In this document: one piece after another, positions 1-9,976 of the stretch
Numbering within the stretch: position 1 is the stretch's first letter
Layout of the letters: the number at the start of each line of letters is the position of its first letter
From: Euzebyella saccharophila
GTDB taxonomy: Bacteria > Bacteroidota > Bacteroidia > Flavobacteriales > Flavobacteriaceae
Assembly (NCBI RefSeq): GCF_014855495.1
Contig: NZ_JACYFJ010000002.1
Location: 806,001 to 870,000, forward strand
Direction of reading: 5' to 3'
Length of the DNA: 64,000 bases
The notes under the pieces: model-generated
Seen by the model: only the letters and a program-made list of their open reading frames with translations
What the model was told of the DNA's origin: nothing
Database searches by the model: none
Translations under genes and position numbers: made by a program

Positions 1-44
1 GGAGGTTGTATGCTATAAATATACCTGTTTTTTAATGTGAAAAA

Positions 45-78
45 GAAAACCCCTTACATTTTTCGGTAAGGGGTTTTT
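45..78. terminator. Bidirectional hairpin terminator
   Basis: An 8-bp GC-rich stem (CCCCTTAC at 50-57 with GTAAGGGG at 66-73) is flanked by A-run and T-run, so it can end transcription on either strand. It lies just after the stop of the minus-strand isomerase-like gene and is its probable terminator. Confidence 0.8.
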
Positions 79-95
79 AGGTGATATAAAACTTT

Positions 96-917
96 TTAAT
101 CTAAACTTTCCAAATATTTCAAACTTTCTGGAACCTGCTCTACTACCCTAGAAGATTCATCCTCTATGAACATGTATTCAATTCCCAATTTTTTGGCCTC
201 TGCAACGGTGCCAGCTATATCTACCTGCCCAGTTCCGAGAACTACATTGGTCTCAACATCTTCGTGACCGGTATTGTTACCTTCAATTCCGTGCTGCATA
301 TCCTTTAAATGCATAAGCGTGAATTTCTTGGGATATTTTTTCATAAGTGCCAAAGGATCCGCTCCTCCATGGTGTGCCCAAAAAACATCAAGCTCAAAAG
401 TAAAATCTTTTGCGTTTTGAGCCATATAGTCGAAAAGGGTACCATCTTTCCAAGGTCTAAATTCATAACCATGGGCATGGTATGCCAAGGCTATCCCATT
501 TTTTTTCAATTCCTTCCCCGCTTTATTGAAAACTTTGGTGGCATGTTCTGTTTCCTCCAAATCCCATTTATTATCATCATGTGGAACCCAAGCGCACATG
601 GCATAAGTAGCACCAAATTCCTTGGCGTTGTCTATTACCTTTTGCACATTATTTTCTAAATCTTCAAAGCTAGCACCAACACTTACTACATTTAAATTGT
701 TCTTCTTAAGTAAGTCTTTAAACTCTCCCATTGATAAACCGTAAGTTCCGCCTCCTTCAATCTTGGTAATACCCCACCCGTTGATAATTTTCAAGGTTCC
801 GGGAACATCTTCCTTAAACTGATTTCTTAAACTATAAAGCTGTAAACCAACTTCTTGCCCTTGCCCCGAAATATTGAAAAGAAGGGCCAATAGAAATGTT
901 GAAATTATTTTTTTCAT
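96..917 (-). CDS. Secreted sugar phosphate isomerase/epimerase-like TIM-barrel protein
   Basis: 273 aa. The N-terminus (MKKIISTFLLALLFNISGQG) is a signal peptide, so the protein acts outside the cytoplasm. The rest is an AP-endonuclease-2/xylose-isomerase-type TIM barrel. Stretches typical of the divalent-metal site are visible: YHAHGYEF, FELDVFWAHHGG, LMHLKDMQHG and FIEDES. The true reaction is unknown. Cytoplasmic relatives isomerise keto/aldo sugars, and other members of the fold act on 3-keto-glycosides. It lies downstream of the GMC/small-subunit dehydrogenase pair on the same strand, but a hairpin separates them, so it probably has its own promoter. A periplasmic role on the oxidised product of that pair is an inference. 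Confidence 0.8.
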   Translation of the reverse strand: MKKIISTFLLALLFNISGQGQEVGLQLYSLRNQFKEDVPGTLKIINGWGITKIEGGGTYGLSMGEFKDLLKKNNLNVVSVGASFEDLENNVQKVIDNAKEFGATYAMCAWVPHDDNKWDLEETEHATKVFNKAGKELKKNGIALAYHAHGYEFRPWKDGTLFDYMAQNAKDFTFELDVFWAHHGGADPLALMKKYPKKFTLMHLKDMQHGIEGNNTGHEDVETNVVLGTGQVDIAGTVAEAKKLGIEYMFIEDESSRVVEQVPESLKYLESLD

Positions 918-968
918 TCGATTTTAATTTAGCTCTTAAAAGTAAGGATATATACTGCTGTAATACAA

Positions 969-1000
969 AAACACCCCCTTAAAAATTGAAGGAGGTGTTT
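969..1000 (-). terminator. Terminator of the GMC operon
   Basis: A 12-bp imperfect stem (969-980 with 989-1000, one mismatch) is followed on the minus strand by a T-rich run. It sits 24 bp past the stop of the gluconate-2-dehydrogenase-subunit-3-like gene. Confidence 0.75.
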
Positions 1001-1023
1001 CTAATTATCTTGCAATTACCAAA

Positions 1024-1752
1024 TTAGGTCAAAAGATTACCATCTTCATCCCACTCGGCAATCACATTTCTCTTGCTATTATCTACACATTTGGCAATCC
1101 ATTCCGGATCATATTCAACACCGTGTTTCTTGAGAACATCATCTGGTACACCGTCCCAAACATTGGGTTGGTTTCCTTTGTAACCCAAATCTGCAATACC
1201 CACCTTGGAAGTATAGTATCCAGTTACGACCAAGTTTTTCATCAATGCGAAAAACTGAATCTGCAAAGGTTGATCATCTAAGGGCACTTCCATATCTTGA
1301 ATACAAATCTGGTCAAGTATCTCCTTCTGCTGATCTAAACTAGCCGATTTAAATTCCAATCCGTAATCGGTATTCGATTTATGGTCCAACCACATTAAAC
1401 CACCCAACAAGGTATTCTGCATCTGTGGCATATCTTTACCTATAAACTCAATAAATTCCGGCACATCTGCTTCTAACGGACCTCCATGTGGTTCTTTAGG
1501 TGGCAAAATAACCTCACTCAAAACAGCAATCGTTTCCATTTCATGTTCATTGAAAAGCTGTTCTTCCTTTAGCTTGGCATCCCTTTCTGCCTCCGCGGGC
1601 GTTCTACCATAATATTTGGTATCCGTACTAACCGCAGTTTCTCCTTCTACGGGTGCTGCTTCTCCCTTATCCGTTTTACAACTGTGAAATGCAAATGCAG
1701 AAGCACTAGCACCAAGAATCATTGTCTGTATACTCTTTCTTCTGTCCATCAT
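1024..1752 (-). CDS. Gluconate 2-dehydrogenase subunit 3-like protein (small subunit of a GMC dehydrogenase)
   Basis: 242 aa from the ATG at 1752, which overlaps the stop of the upstream GMC gene in a TAATG arrangement; an ATG immediately after it is equally possible. An in-frame extension to 1824 runs into the GMC gene and is not needed. The N-terminus MMDRRKSIQT has a twin arginine followed by a hydrophobic stretch and a Cys (AFHSC), suggesting a Tat-exported lipoprotein. The body matches the gluconate_2-dh3 family. Such small subunits escort and anchor a FAD-containing GMC large subunit, which lacks its own signal peptide, through the Tat pathway. The one-base overlap supports translational coupling and complex formation. 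Confidence 0.85.
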   Translation of the reverse strand: MMDRRKSIQTMILGASASAFAFHSCKTDKGEAAPVEGETAVSTDTKYYGRTPAEAERDAKLKEEQLFNEHEMETIAVLSEVILPPKEPHGGPLEADVPEFIEFIGKDMPQMQNTLLGGLMWLDHKSNTDYGLEFKSASLDQQKEILDQICIQDMEVPLDDQPLQIQFFALMKNLVVTGYYTSKVGIADLGYKGNQPNVWDGVPDDVLKKHGVEYDPEWIAKCVDNSKRNVIAEWDEDGNLLT

Positions 1753-3470
1753 TAGATATTTTGTTGTTTCAACTGTTCGATAATATAGTCCGATGCTCTC
1801 CAAGATAGTGCCAAAATGGTCCAAGTACAGTTCTTATCCGCTTGGGAAACAAAGGGTCCTGCATCTACAATAAATACATTGTCAACGTCATGTAATTGAT
1901 TGAATTTATTGGTAACCGAAGTTTTTGGATCATCCCCCATTCTAGTGGTACCTACTTCGTGAATTATCTCACCGGGCGCATGAAGACCATAGTCCCTGTC
2001 CTTACCTGGTTTATTTAGATAGATGCCTCCCATGTTATGGGTAATCTCTTCAAAGGTGTCTTGCATGTGTTTTGCTTGACGCACTTCAACATCAGACCAT
2101 TTATAGTTGAATTTCAACACCGGAATTCCGTAATCATCAACAGTTGTTTCGTCAATCTCACAGTAATTTTCCTTTCTAGCTAGACCTTCACCTCTACCAC
2201 CAAAGCCTATAACGGCGCCGTAGTACCTCTTAACTTCGTCACGAAGTTTGTCTCCGTATCCGCCGGTTGGGAAGCCCATTAGCTTATTAAAATTGTCTTG
2301 ATCAAAACCAAAACCGTAATTAGGTTGGCTCATACCTCCCCACACTTCTATATGGTAGCCGCGAGGGAAATCCAGTTTACTATGATCACCCCACCAAGGT
2401 GAGTAAACGTGCATACCTCCCACACCATCTTCGTTATAGGTAACATCACGATTCATCAAATCTGGAACAAAGGCCGCCCCACTACTTCCTGTAGAATCAT
2501 GCAAGTACTTACCTACCAAATTGCTGCTGTTACCCAATCCGTTTGGATGTTGCTTACTTTTGGAGTTTAATAATATTCTGGCGGATGAACAGGCAGATGC
2601 TGCCAATACCACTACTTTTGCTTTTAGCTTATATTCCTTTCTGTCATCTTTACTTACGTAAGAAACTCCAGTGGCCTTACCCTCTTCATTGGTGGTAATT
2701 TCACGAACCATGGAATTGACATACAAACGCACCTTGCCACCACTTTTCTGGGCTGGAAAGATCAAACAACTACCTGCGGAGAAATCCGCATACACTTGAC
2801 ATGACCTACCGCATTGTCCGCAATAAAAGCAAACACCACGCTCATTATTTATTCGCTTCGTAAGCATTGAAAGACGACCCGGAATTACAGGAATACCCGA
2901 TTTTTTTGCTCCTTTTATATAAAATAGTTCATGAAGTCTTGGTTTTGGAGGAGGAAGGAAAAATCCATCTGGATCATTTTCACGACCTTCATTGGTTCCA
3001 AAAACGCCAATCAATTTATCTACCTTATCGTAATAAGGCTTTACGTCTTCATAGCCTATAGGCCAATCTTCCCCATGTCCGTCACGAGTTTTTCCTTTAA
3101 AGTCTTTTGGACCAAAGCGGAGTGAGATACGCCCCCAGTGGTTGGTACGGCCACCGAGCATACGTGCTCTCCACCACTTAAAAGTGGTTCCTTCTTCCGT
3201 GGTGTAAGGTTCACCATCAACTTCCCAATCGCCCCAAGACTGATCCCATTCACCAAAGGCACGCGTGGTTCCCGCACCTCTTCTAGGAGAATCATAAGGC
3301 CATTTCAATTGGGTCATGGTTTTTGGGTCTGCGGGGTCAAAGAACGGTCCCGCCTCCACGACCGCAACATTTAATCCGGCATCTGCAAGCTGTTTGGTAG
3401 CCATACCACCACCGGCGCCGGAGCCGACAATGATAACATCATAGACTTCAGGAGATTCCTTTATCTGCAT
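1752..3470 (-). CDS. GMC-family FAD dehydrogenase large subunit (probable glycoside 3-dehydrogenase)
   Basis: 572 aa. The Rossmann FAD motif GSGAGGG is at about residues 16-22, and the C-terminal GMC active-site region includes HEVGTTRMG. A cysteine cluster C-x2-C-x2-C-x3-C at residues 214, 217, 220 and 224, with another Cys at 235, resembles the iron-sulfur site of FAD glucose dehydrogenases and glucoside 3-dehydrogenases. There is no signal peptide, consistent with export in complex with the Tat small subunit encoded next. GMC proteins paired with gluconate_2-dh3 subunits in Bacteroidota include glucoside 3-dehydrogenases that oxidise C3 of sugars and pass electrons to the respiratory chain. 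The substrate here is not determined by sequence. Confidence 0.88.
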   Translation of the reverse strand: MQIKESPEVYDVIIVGSGAGGGMATKQLADAGLNVAVVEAGPFFDPADPKTMTQLKWPYDSPRRGAGTTRAFGEWDQSWGDWEVDGEPYTTEEGTTFKWWRARMLGGRTNHWGRISLRFGPKDFKGKTRDGHGEDWPIGYEDVKPYYDKVDKLIGVFGTNEGRENDPDGFFLPPPKPRLHELFYIKGAKKSGIPVIPGRLSMLTKRINNERGVCFYCGQCGRSCQVYADFSAGSCLIFPAQKSGGKVRLYVNSMVREITTNEEGKATGVSYVSKDDRKEYKLKAKVVVLAASACSSARILLNSKSKQHPNGLGNSSNLVGKYLHDSTGSSGAAFVPDLMNRDVTYNEDGVGGMHVYSPWWGDHSKLDFPRGYHIEVWGGMSQPNYGFGFDQDNFNKLMGFPTGGYGDKLRDEVKRYYGAVIGFGGRGEGLARKENYCEIDETTVDDYGIPVLKFNYKWSDVEVRQAKHMQDTFEEITHNMGGIYLNKPGKDRDYGLHAPGEIIHEVGTTRMGDDPKTSVTNKFNQLHDVDNVFIVDAGPFVSQADKNCTWTILALSWRASDYIIEQLKQQNI

Positions 3471-3589
3471 AGTTAGTTTAGTTTAAATGAGCGCACAATT
3501 TAAAAATTAAAAATGAAAATTATGCGAATTTGGAGCATCTATATGGTAGAATGACACGATCTGTACCGTGATAACACAAATAATAAGCG

Positions 3590-5707
3590 TTAAAAATTAT
3601 TCATTTGGTCAAGGGCCCTCTCAACCGTCTTTACTGGCAATTTACAAGTTGTGTTCTGACAGACATAGATATACGTCTCTTCCTCAATAAAACGGTCTTT
3701 GAACAACGGGGAATCACTGTTTTTCTTACTACCCACAATAAGGGTGTTGGGCAAGTAATGTTTTTGCAACCCCTGCACTACGGGCTTAACATTTGAGCCT
3801 ACCACGGCTATTTCAAAAAACGGAAAAGTATTTTTTAAAAGTAAAGAATTCCATTTAGAATAGCTGGAGGGACTTTCTTCGATCAATGGAGTTATTGATG
3901 CAAGCATTTTTTTGGACCTTTCCATATATTCGGTGTTGTAGTCTATATGACCCAACTTAAATAAATTGGATGCCATTATTGCATTGGGAGAGGGTAAGAC
4001 ACCGTCATCAGTTTTAATTATCTTGGCGATTAGTTCATCACTTTCATTATAAAAATACATGCCGGTGGTCTCATCGGCATACTTTTCTTCCGCTTTTTCC
4101 GTCAGCTCCGTCGCTATCTCTAAATACTGGATATCAAAACTAGCAGTATAGAGTTCTAGTGCTGACTGGGCTAAATAGGTATAATCTTCTAAAAAACCTT
4201 CCTTTTGATTGCTACCTTCTTTATAAGTATGTACCAAATTACCTCGATACATACCATTTTCAAGCAGATACTCTAAGGTATGCTGGGCTTCCTGTAAAAA
4301 ACTTTCTTGCTGAAACGCCTTATAAGCATCTACCAACCCAGTAATCAATAATGCGTTCCATGATGTAATTACCTTATCGTCAATACCTGGAGCTATTCTT
4401 CTTGAACGTGCTTCTAGCAAAGACTTATGCCATTTTTCTTTTCTGCTCTGCAGTTCGCCTTTTGTTATACCTTCCGATTTGGCGAAATCCGCATCTTCCA
4501 TTTTCACATGTAAAACATAGGTATCGACTTCCCACTGGTCCGTTTCGTTTATGGAGTAATATTTAGAAAACAATTCAAAATCGTTCTCTAAAATCTCTTG
4601 AAGTTCTTGTTTCCCCCACACGTAAAATTTTCCTTCTTCCCCCTCTGTATCAGCATCGAGGGCGGCATAGTAACCTCCCTCTTCATTTTTCATCTCTCTT
4701 TTTAAAAAATCGATGGTTTCCCAAACAATACGTTGATATTCGCTGTCACCAAAAACGGTATAGGCCTTTGAGTAAAGGCTTATCAGCTGAGCATTGTCAT
4801 AGAGCATTTTCTCAAAGTGGGGTACCTTCCATCGTGAGTCTGTGCTGTAGCGATAAAAACCTCCCGCCAAATGGTCATAAATACCTCCTTTTGCCATTTT
4901 ATCCAAGGTGTTTTTCACATGTGCCAACGCTTGATCATCTTTTTGTAAAATAGCATAGTCTAACAAAAACATAAGGTTAGAGGGAATCATGAATTTTTGT
5001 TCCCCCATATCTCCTCCATATTCCAAATCCCAATATTGTCGCCAAAGCTCAACGTTCGCCTGCACTTCTTTTTTATCGAAGGTGACATCTTTTTGATTGG
5101 GTACAATAGTGTTAGCTTCTGCAATACCTGCTGCTACCATATCGGCGTACTCTTCTGCCTTTTGAGGGTCATTTTTATACAAATCATTGATTTTGGACAA
5201 AACTTGAGTCCATTGGTCTTTGGTGTGATAGGTACCTCCGTACAAAGGTTTACCGTTTGGAAGGGTGATGACGTTCAAGGGCCAGCCACCATTACCTGAA
5301 ATCAATTGCAAAGCGGTCATATAAATTTGATCAACATCGGGTCTTTCTTCCCTATCAACCTTGATACTTATAAAATTTTCGTTCATGACCTTGGCAACCT
5401 CCTCATCTTCAAAGGTTTCTTCTTCCATTACGTGACACCAATGGCACGATGAATATCCAATGCTTACCAATACCAGTTTGTTTTCCCTTTTGGCATCTTC
5501 TAAAGCCTCTTGGCTCCAAGGCCTCCAATTGACGGGATTATGGGCATGTTGCAGTAGATAAGGACTACTTTCGTTTACCAAGGCATTTGTAAATTTGTGG
5601 TTCTCCACTACCTCAACTTTTTCCTCTTTATTTTTACAGGAAGTTGAAATCAAAAATGCCAAAAGAAGTGTTGTCTTAGCGAAAATAGTACTGGGCTTCA
5701 TAGTCAA
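3590..5707 (-). CDS. DUF255 thioredoxin-domain lipoprotein (YyaL/SSP411 family)
   Basis: 705 aa. The N-terminus has a hydrophobic stretch ending in STSC, a lipobox. Family-defining motifs follow: [14 protein letters not shown], then a thioredoxin-like segment with [14 protein letters not shown] (C-x2-C), then [14 protein letters not shown]. The remainder is an alpha/alpha toroid resembling AGE epimerases and six-hairpin glycosidases, including [20 protein letters not shown] and [16 protein letters not shown]. Family length is about 650-720 aa, so it appears complete. The biochemical role of the family is poorly defined. No operon partner is evident: 119 bp separate it from the GMC gene and 51 bp from the upstream esterase gene. 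ATG 1 and ATG 3 are both possible starts. Confidence 0.9.
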   Translation of the reverse strand: MTMKPSTIFAKTTLLLAFLISTSCKNKEEKVEVVENHKFTNALVNESSPYLLQHAHNPVNWRPWSQEALEDAKRENKLVLVSIGYSSCHWCHVMEEETFEDEEVAKVMNENFISIKVDREERPDVDQIYMTALQLISGNGGWPLNVITLPNGKPLYGGTYHTKDQWTQVLSKINDLYKNDPQKAEEYADMVAAGIAEANTIVPNQKDVTFDKKEVQANVELWRQYWDLEYGGDMGEQKFMIPSNLMFLLDYAILQKDDQALAHVKNTLDKMAKGGIYDHLAGGFYRYSTDSRWKVPHFEKMLYDNAQLISLYSKAYTVFGDSEYQRIVWETIDFLKREMKNEEGGYYAALDADTEGEEGKFYVWGKQELQEILENDFELFSKYYSINETDQWEVDTYVLHVKMEDADFAKSEGITKGELQSRKEKWHKSLLEARSRRIAPGIDDKVITSWNALLITGLVDAYKAFQQESFLQEAQHTLEYLLENGMYRGNLVHTYKEGSNQKEGFLEDYTYLAQSALELYTASFDIQYLEIATELTEKAEEKYADETTGMYFYNESDELIAKIIKTDDGVLPSPNAIMASNLFKLGHIDYNTEYMERSKKMLASITPLIEESPSSYSKWNSLLLKNTFPFFEIAVVGSNVKPVVQGLQKHYLPNTLIVGSKKNSDSPLFKDRFIEEETYIYVCQNTTCKLPVKTVERALDQMNNF

Positions 5708-5758
5708 TTATTCTATTGCCGAAAATACAACAATTAGTTACATTCTAGGGGCCAATAT

Positions 5759-7144
5759 TTATTCGGAAATAAAGGCGGAAGCAGGCAAACCGGCCTCATT
5801 AAATAGATTTGGTTCCGCTGTATTGCTCCATCCAAATCGTACCTTTACCGGTTCTGCGACTTTTTTAGACGTCAGAATAATTCTATCATCTTTTATTTTT
5901 GCCTTAGCCGGATACCATTTTCCATCTCCGGCAGCTAATTCAAAATGAGTAATCGTTTTTCCCTTTGCCATAAGTCCGTCTGCATGATCAAAATGAACCT
6001 CCACCTTTTTTCCGTCTACCTTATGAGACTTATATAGCGGACCATGCACTTCTCCTTCATATTTTTTATACGTCTCTTTAAGGGCAAGGTTTGCCAAGCG
6101 AAGACCTACATCTTGTTTATTTGGAGGATGAATATCATTAATGGTGGCAATATCACTAACCACCACCATACCCGAATTCGGAATGACTTTTTGAGCTATT
6201 CTTTGCGAATTTCGAAGATATGCGCCCACCTCTGGTGTATCATATTTGTAAGGAGCAATTTGAACAAAGTAAAAGGGAAATTCGTATCCCCAAGCTTTTC
6301 GCCAAGAACCGACCGTCTTGGAGAACAACTTGGTATAATTTCCATGTCTGCTCACATTTGATTCACCTTGGTACCAAATAGTTCCGGCAATTTTAAAACC
6401 GGTAAGCGCATGAACCATCCCATTGTACAAATAGGAAGGGGTTACCGGACTCCAAGGGGTTTCTTTCAAGGAATAGGCATCTTTTTTAAGGTCTTCGTTT
6501 TCTTCAAATACTGAACGGGTCGCCCAAACCTCGGCAGGAGAGCCTCCCCAAGCATTATTGACAAGACCAATGGGAATATTCATCTCACCTTGAATTCTTC
6601 TAGCAAAAAAGTAGGCTACAGCACTAAAGTCTTTCATCGTTTCTGGCGAACATACCTCCCAAGTACCCGGTAAATCGTCTTGCGGAAATTCAGCCGTTCT
6701 ACGCTCAACCGTAAAAAAACGAATATTTGGGTAGTCGGCCTTCTTTATTTCTTCCTCCGCATTGTCTATTCCTGCGTTTGTGGTTGCGGTCCATTGCATA
6801 TTTGATTGACCGGAACATAACCAAACCTCGCCTATAAGCACGTCATTGAGCACAATTTCATTTTCAAATCCCTCTATGGTTATATTGAACGGTCCGCCAG
6901 CTTCTGGTGTATTTACGAAAACCTCCCATACCGCAGTTATGGGGGTTTTTACCTTATATTTTTTACCATCCCAACTGGTGGTAACCGTCAGTTCTTCTCC
7001 GGTTTGGGCCCAACCCCATATTTTAGCGCTTTCGTTTCTTTGTAAGACCATATGGTCTCCAAATATATTGGGTAAGGTAATTTTGGCTACTGCCAATTGA
7101 CATGTCAATAAAACAATAATTAATAGTAGTTGGTTTGGTTTCAT
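5759..7144 (-). CDS. Sialate O-acetylesterase-like SGNH carbohydrate esterase
   Basis: 461 aa with signal peptide (LLLIIVLLTCQLAVA). The SASA/SIAE signature CSGQSNMQW carries the nucleophilic Ser, and INDIHPPNK supplies the C-terminal Asp-x-x-His pair. An N-terminal beta domain (LPNIFGDHMVLQRN) is typical of the family. Members remove O-acetyl groups from sialic acids or from plant and algal glycans; with no sialic-acid genes nearby, glycan deacetylation is more likely here. It is divergent from the Gfo/Idh/MocA gene at 7263 with 118 bp between the starts. It may be co-transcribed with the DUF255 gene 51 bp downstream. Confidence 0.9.
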   Translation of the reverse strand: MKPNQLLLIIVLLTCQLAVAKITLPNIFGDHMVLQRNESAKIWGWAQTGEELTVTTSWDGKKYKVKTPITAVWEVFVNTPEAGGPFNITIEGFENEIVLNDVLIGEVWLCSGQSNMQWTATTNAGIDNAEEEIKKADYPNIRFFTVERRTAEFPQDDLPGTWEVCSPETMKDFSAVAYFFARRIQGEMNIPIGLVNNAWGGSPAEVWATRSVFEENEDLKKDAYSLKETPWSPVTPSYLYNGMVHALTGFKIAGTIWYQGESNVSRHGNYTKLFSKTVGSWRKAWGYEFPFYFVQIAPYKYDTPEVGAYLRNSQRIAQKVIPNSGMVVVSDIATINDIHPPNKQDVGLRLANLALKETYKKYEGEVHGPLYKSHKVDGKKVEVHFDHADGLMAKGKTITHFELAAGDGKWYPAKAKIKDDRIILTSKKVAEPVKVRFGWSNTAEPNLFNEAGLPASAFISE

Positions 7145-7262
7145 GAGTTATAGAAATTAATATGTAGGCTAAATATATCAAATTATATTCTTGACAATAA
7201 ATTGGTGTTCATTTTAAAAATGATTTAAATATCTTTAGAACATCAACCTAAACTCTTCAAAA

Positions 7263-8624
7263 ATGTCTACCAAAAACTTCTACATCAACAGACGTAATTT
7301 TTTAAAGTCTACAACCGCTGCCATGGCCTTATCTTCGTTTGGAGCATATGGTCTCGACTTGGTCTATAGAGAAAAACCTTTGAGAGTGGGACTCATTGGA
7401 ACGGGTTGGTATGGTAAAAGTGACCTATTTAGATTAATTCAAGTCACCAACGTAGAAGTTATTTCTCTTTGTGACGTTGATAGACACATGCTGTCAGCGG
7501 CGGCTGAGTTGGTCAGTACACGGCAGAAATCTGGCAAAAAGCCCAAAACATACACGGATTATAAAAAAATGCTGGCACAAAGCGAGCTTGATATCGTTTT
7601 GGTGGGCACACCCGACCATTGGCATGCACTACAGGGGATTGAAGCCATGAAATCAGGTGCTCATGTATACCTACAAAAACCTATTTGCGTAGATGTTTTG
7701 GAAGGAGAGGCTTTAGTTGCGGCCAGTAAAAAATACAATAAGGTCATACAAGTGGGAACCCAACGCAAAAGTACCCCACACCTAATCGAAGCTAAAAAAA
7801 ACATTGTTGATGCCGGACGGCTGGGCAAGGTTTCACATGTAGAAATGTGTTGTTATTATCACATGCGAGATAAAAAAAATAGGCCTGTAGAACCTATTCC
7901 CGACTTCTTTGATTATGACATGTGGACAGGTCCTGCACCTATGCGTGAATTTGATGGACTCCCACATAGACGCTGGCGCGCATTTATGGAATATGGCAAT
8001 GGTATTGTTGGCGATATGTGTGTGCATATGCTCGATACCGTTCGCTGGATGCTAGACCTCGGTTGGCCCAAACGAATTAGCTCCACTGGAGGCATATATG
8101 TTCAGAAAGACGCCAAAGCAAATATTACGGATACGCAAAATGCTATTTTTGAGTTCGAGGAAATGGAATGCGTTTGGAAACACCGCTCTTGGGGTACGCC
8201 TCCCGACCCTGAATATCCGTGGGCGTTTAAAATATTCGGAGAAAAAGGAACGCTTTCAGGAAGCGTAATGCAGTACGATTTTGTTCCTGTGGGCGATGGT
8301 AAAAAAATACATAAAGATGTTATTTACGAACGTGAAAAATACCCCGAAGACTTAACCGAAAAAGATATTGAACTGCATGCCGCACCTGCAACTCGAGGTC
8401 ACATGTTAGATTTTTTATCAGCTATAGAAACTGGGTCTTCTCCCGTGGCAAATATTCAAGAGGGGCATATCTCAACAGCCAGCTGCATATTGGCGAACAT
8501 GGCTCTTGCCATACAACGGCCACTCACTTACAGTCAAGGTAAGCAACTGATTTTGAACGACCCCGAAGCAACAAAAATGTTAAAAAGAAGTTACCGAGAA
8601 GGGTGGCAACACCCTAATTCTTAG
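7263..8624 (+). CDS. Tat-exported Gfo/Idh/MocA oxidoreductase
   Basis: 453 aa. The N-terminus carries a Tat motif (NRRNFLK) followed by a hydrophobic stretch. The Rossmann motif VGLIGTGWYG starts near residue 42. The usual EKP motif of the family appears here as QKP (in VYLQKPICVD), so the conserved Glu is replaced by Gln while the Lys remains. The C-terminal alpha/beta domain includes GDMCVHMLDTVRWML. Tat export implies that NAD(P) is loaded in the cytoplasm and stays bound, as in glucose-fructose oxidoreductase, so the enzyme may run a closed redox cycle on a sugar substrate in the periplasm. It stands alone: 238 bp separate it from gmd. Substrate unknown. Confidence 0.9.
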   Translation: MSTKNFYINRRNFLKSTTAAMALSSFGAYGLDLVYREKPLRVGLIGTGWYGKSDLFRLIQVTNVEVISLCDVDRHMLSAAAELVSTRQKSGKKPKTYTDYKKMLAQSELDIVLVGTPDHWHALQGIEAMKSGAHVYLQKPICVDVLEGEALVAASKKYNKVIQVGTQRKSTPHLIEAKKNIVDAGRLGKVSHVEMCCYYHMRDKKNRPVEPIPDFFDYDMWTGPAPMREFDGLPHRRWRAFMEYGNGIVGDMCVHMLDTVRWMLDLGWPKRISSTGGIYVQKDAKANITDTQNAIFEFEEMECVWKHRSWGTPPDPEYPWAFKIFGEKGTLSGSVMQYDFVPVGDGKKIHKDVIYEREKYPEDLTEKDIELHAAPATRGHMLDFLSAIETGSSPVANIQEGHISTASCILANMALAIQRPLTYSQGKQLILNDPEATKMLKRSYREGWQHPNS

Positions 8625-8796
8625 TTCGTCTTTCTGATTTGTCTAGTTTTCATCTAGAAAAATTTACTAGAAGAAAAGAGGATTTCCATATTATGAAATC
8701 GTCGAAACTTTTCTGTTGCTTCCTACAGATCATCAATTTTTCCAAGTACATAATTGGTAATCTTTAAATAATTCAAAATTTGTAGAAAATAGAAGG

Positions 8797-8824
8797 TTGT
8801 TAAAAATAATAATATCCATATTTG
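8797..8824 (+). promoter_or_regulatory. Candidate promoter of gmd-fcl
   Basis: TTG at 8797-8799 and CATATTTG at 8817-8824 (one mismatch to the Bacteroidota TAnnTTTG -7 box) are 17 bp apart, 39 bp before the gmd start. Confidence 0.45.
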
Positions 8825-8862
8825 TGTAAATATTAAGTTGGAACCAACAAACTTTTTAGCAA

Positions 8863-9975
8863 ATGAAAAAGTGTTTGATTACAGGAATTACTGGTCAAGA
8901 TGGAGCTTATCTGGCAGAGTTCTTATTAAAAAAGAATTATCAAGTGCATGGCCTTAAAAGAAGGTCGTCTTTGTTCAACACCGATAGAATCGATCACCTC
9001 TATCAAGACCCCCATGTAGAGAACAGAAACTTGCATTTGCACTATGGCGATATGACGGATAGCACCAATCTTATTCGCCTTATTCAGGAAATTCAGCCTG
9101 ATGAAATTTACAACTTGGCCGCCATGAGCCACGTTGCCGTTTCTTTTGAAACACCAGAATACACAGCCAATGCCGATGGTATTGGTACCTTGAGGATTTT
9201 AGATGCCGTTCGTCTTTTAGGATTAGAAAAAAAGACAAGAATCTATCAAGCGTCTACCTCTGAATTGTACGGAAAGGTGCAGGAAGTACCTCAATCAGAA
9301 ACGACGCCATTCTATCCTCGCAGTCCTTATGCGGTGGCCAAAATGTACGCCTACTGGATAACCGTAAATTATCGTGAAGCTTACGGAATGTTCGCTTGTA
9401 ACGGTATTTTATTTAATCACGAATCGCCTATTAGAGGGGAAACTTTCGTAACCAGAAAAATTACCCGTGCAGCTTCTAAAATTGCCTTGGGATTACAGGA
9501 TAAAGTTTACCTAGGTAACCTGGATGCAAAACGTGATTGGGGCCATGCCAAAGATTACGTACGTATGATGTGGATGATTCTTCAGGCCGATGAAGCGGAA
9601 GATTGGGTAATCGCTACCGGAAAGACAACTACCGTTAGAGACTTTGTAAGAATGAGTTTCGCCGAAGCCGGTATCGAACTTGAATTTAAGGGCGAGGGCG
9701 TAGATGAAAAAGGTTACGTTGTTGCTTGTAACGACCCAAAATACCAGATAGAAAAAGGTACCGAGGTTGTTGCCGTTGACCCTAGATATTTTAGACCAAC
9801 CGAAGTGGATTTATTAATCGGTGATCCAAGTAAGGCCAATAACAAATTGGGCTGGGTGCCTAAATATCAACTTCAAGATTTGGTCAAGGATATGATGACC
9901 AGCGATTTAAAATTGATGCAGAAAGACACGTATCTCAAAGAAGGTGGTTACCGCATCATGAACTATTTCGAATAA
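8863..9975 (+). CDS. gmd: GDP-mannose 4,6-dehydratase
   Basis: 370 aa, full length. It converts GDP-D-mannose to GDP-4-keto-6-deoxy-D-mannose, the first step of GDP-L-fucose synthesis, in the cytoplasm. Visible are the NADP Rossmann motif [16 protein letters not shown] at residues 7-22, the substrate segment ASTSELYGK and the catalytic Tyr-x3-Lys in [12 protein letters not shown]. The [16 protein letters not shown] segment is characteristic of Gmd. The next gene, one base downstream, encodes the following enzyme, so the two form an operon supplying GDP-fucose for surface glycans. Confidence 0.97.
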   Translation: MKKCLITGITGQDGAYLAEFLLKKNYQVHGLKRRSSLFNTDRIDHLYQDPHVENRNLHLHYGDMTDSTNLIRLIQEIQPDEIYNLAAMSHVAVSFETPEYTANADGIGTLRILDAVRLLGLEKKTRIYQASTSELYGKVQEVPQSETTPFYPRSPYAVAKMYAYWITVNYREAYGMFACNGILFNHESPIRGETFVTRKITRAASKIALGLQDKVYLGNLDAKRDWGHAKDYVRMMWMILQADEAEDWVIATGKTTTVRDFVRMSFAEAGIELEFKGEGVDEKGYVVACNDPKYQIEKGTEVVAVDPRYFRPTEVDLLIGDPSKANNKLGWVPKYQLQDLVKDMMTSDLKLMQKDTYLKEGGYRIMNYFE

Positions 9976-9976
9976 A

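Noticed and set aside
1753-1824. Upstream extension of the gluconate-dehydrogenase-subunit-3-like gene into the GMC gene
   Set aside because: It would overlap the GMC coding region by 24 codons and bury the Tat signal; the TAATG junction gives a better start.
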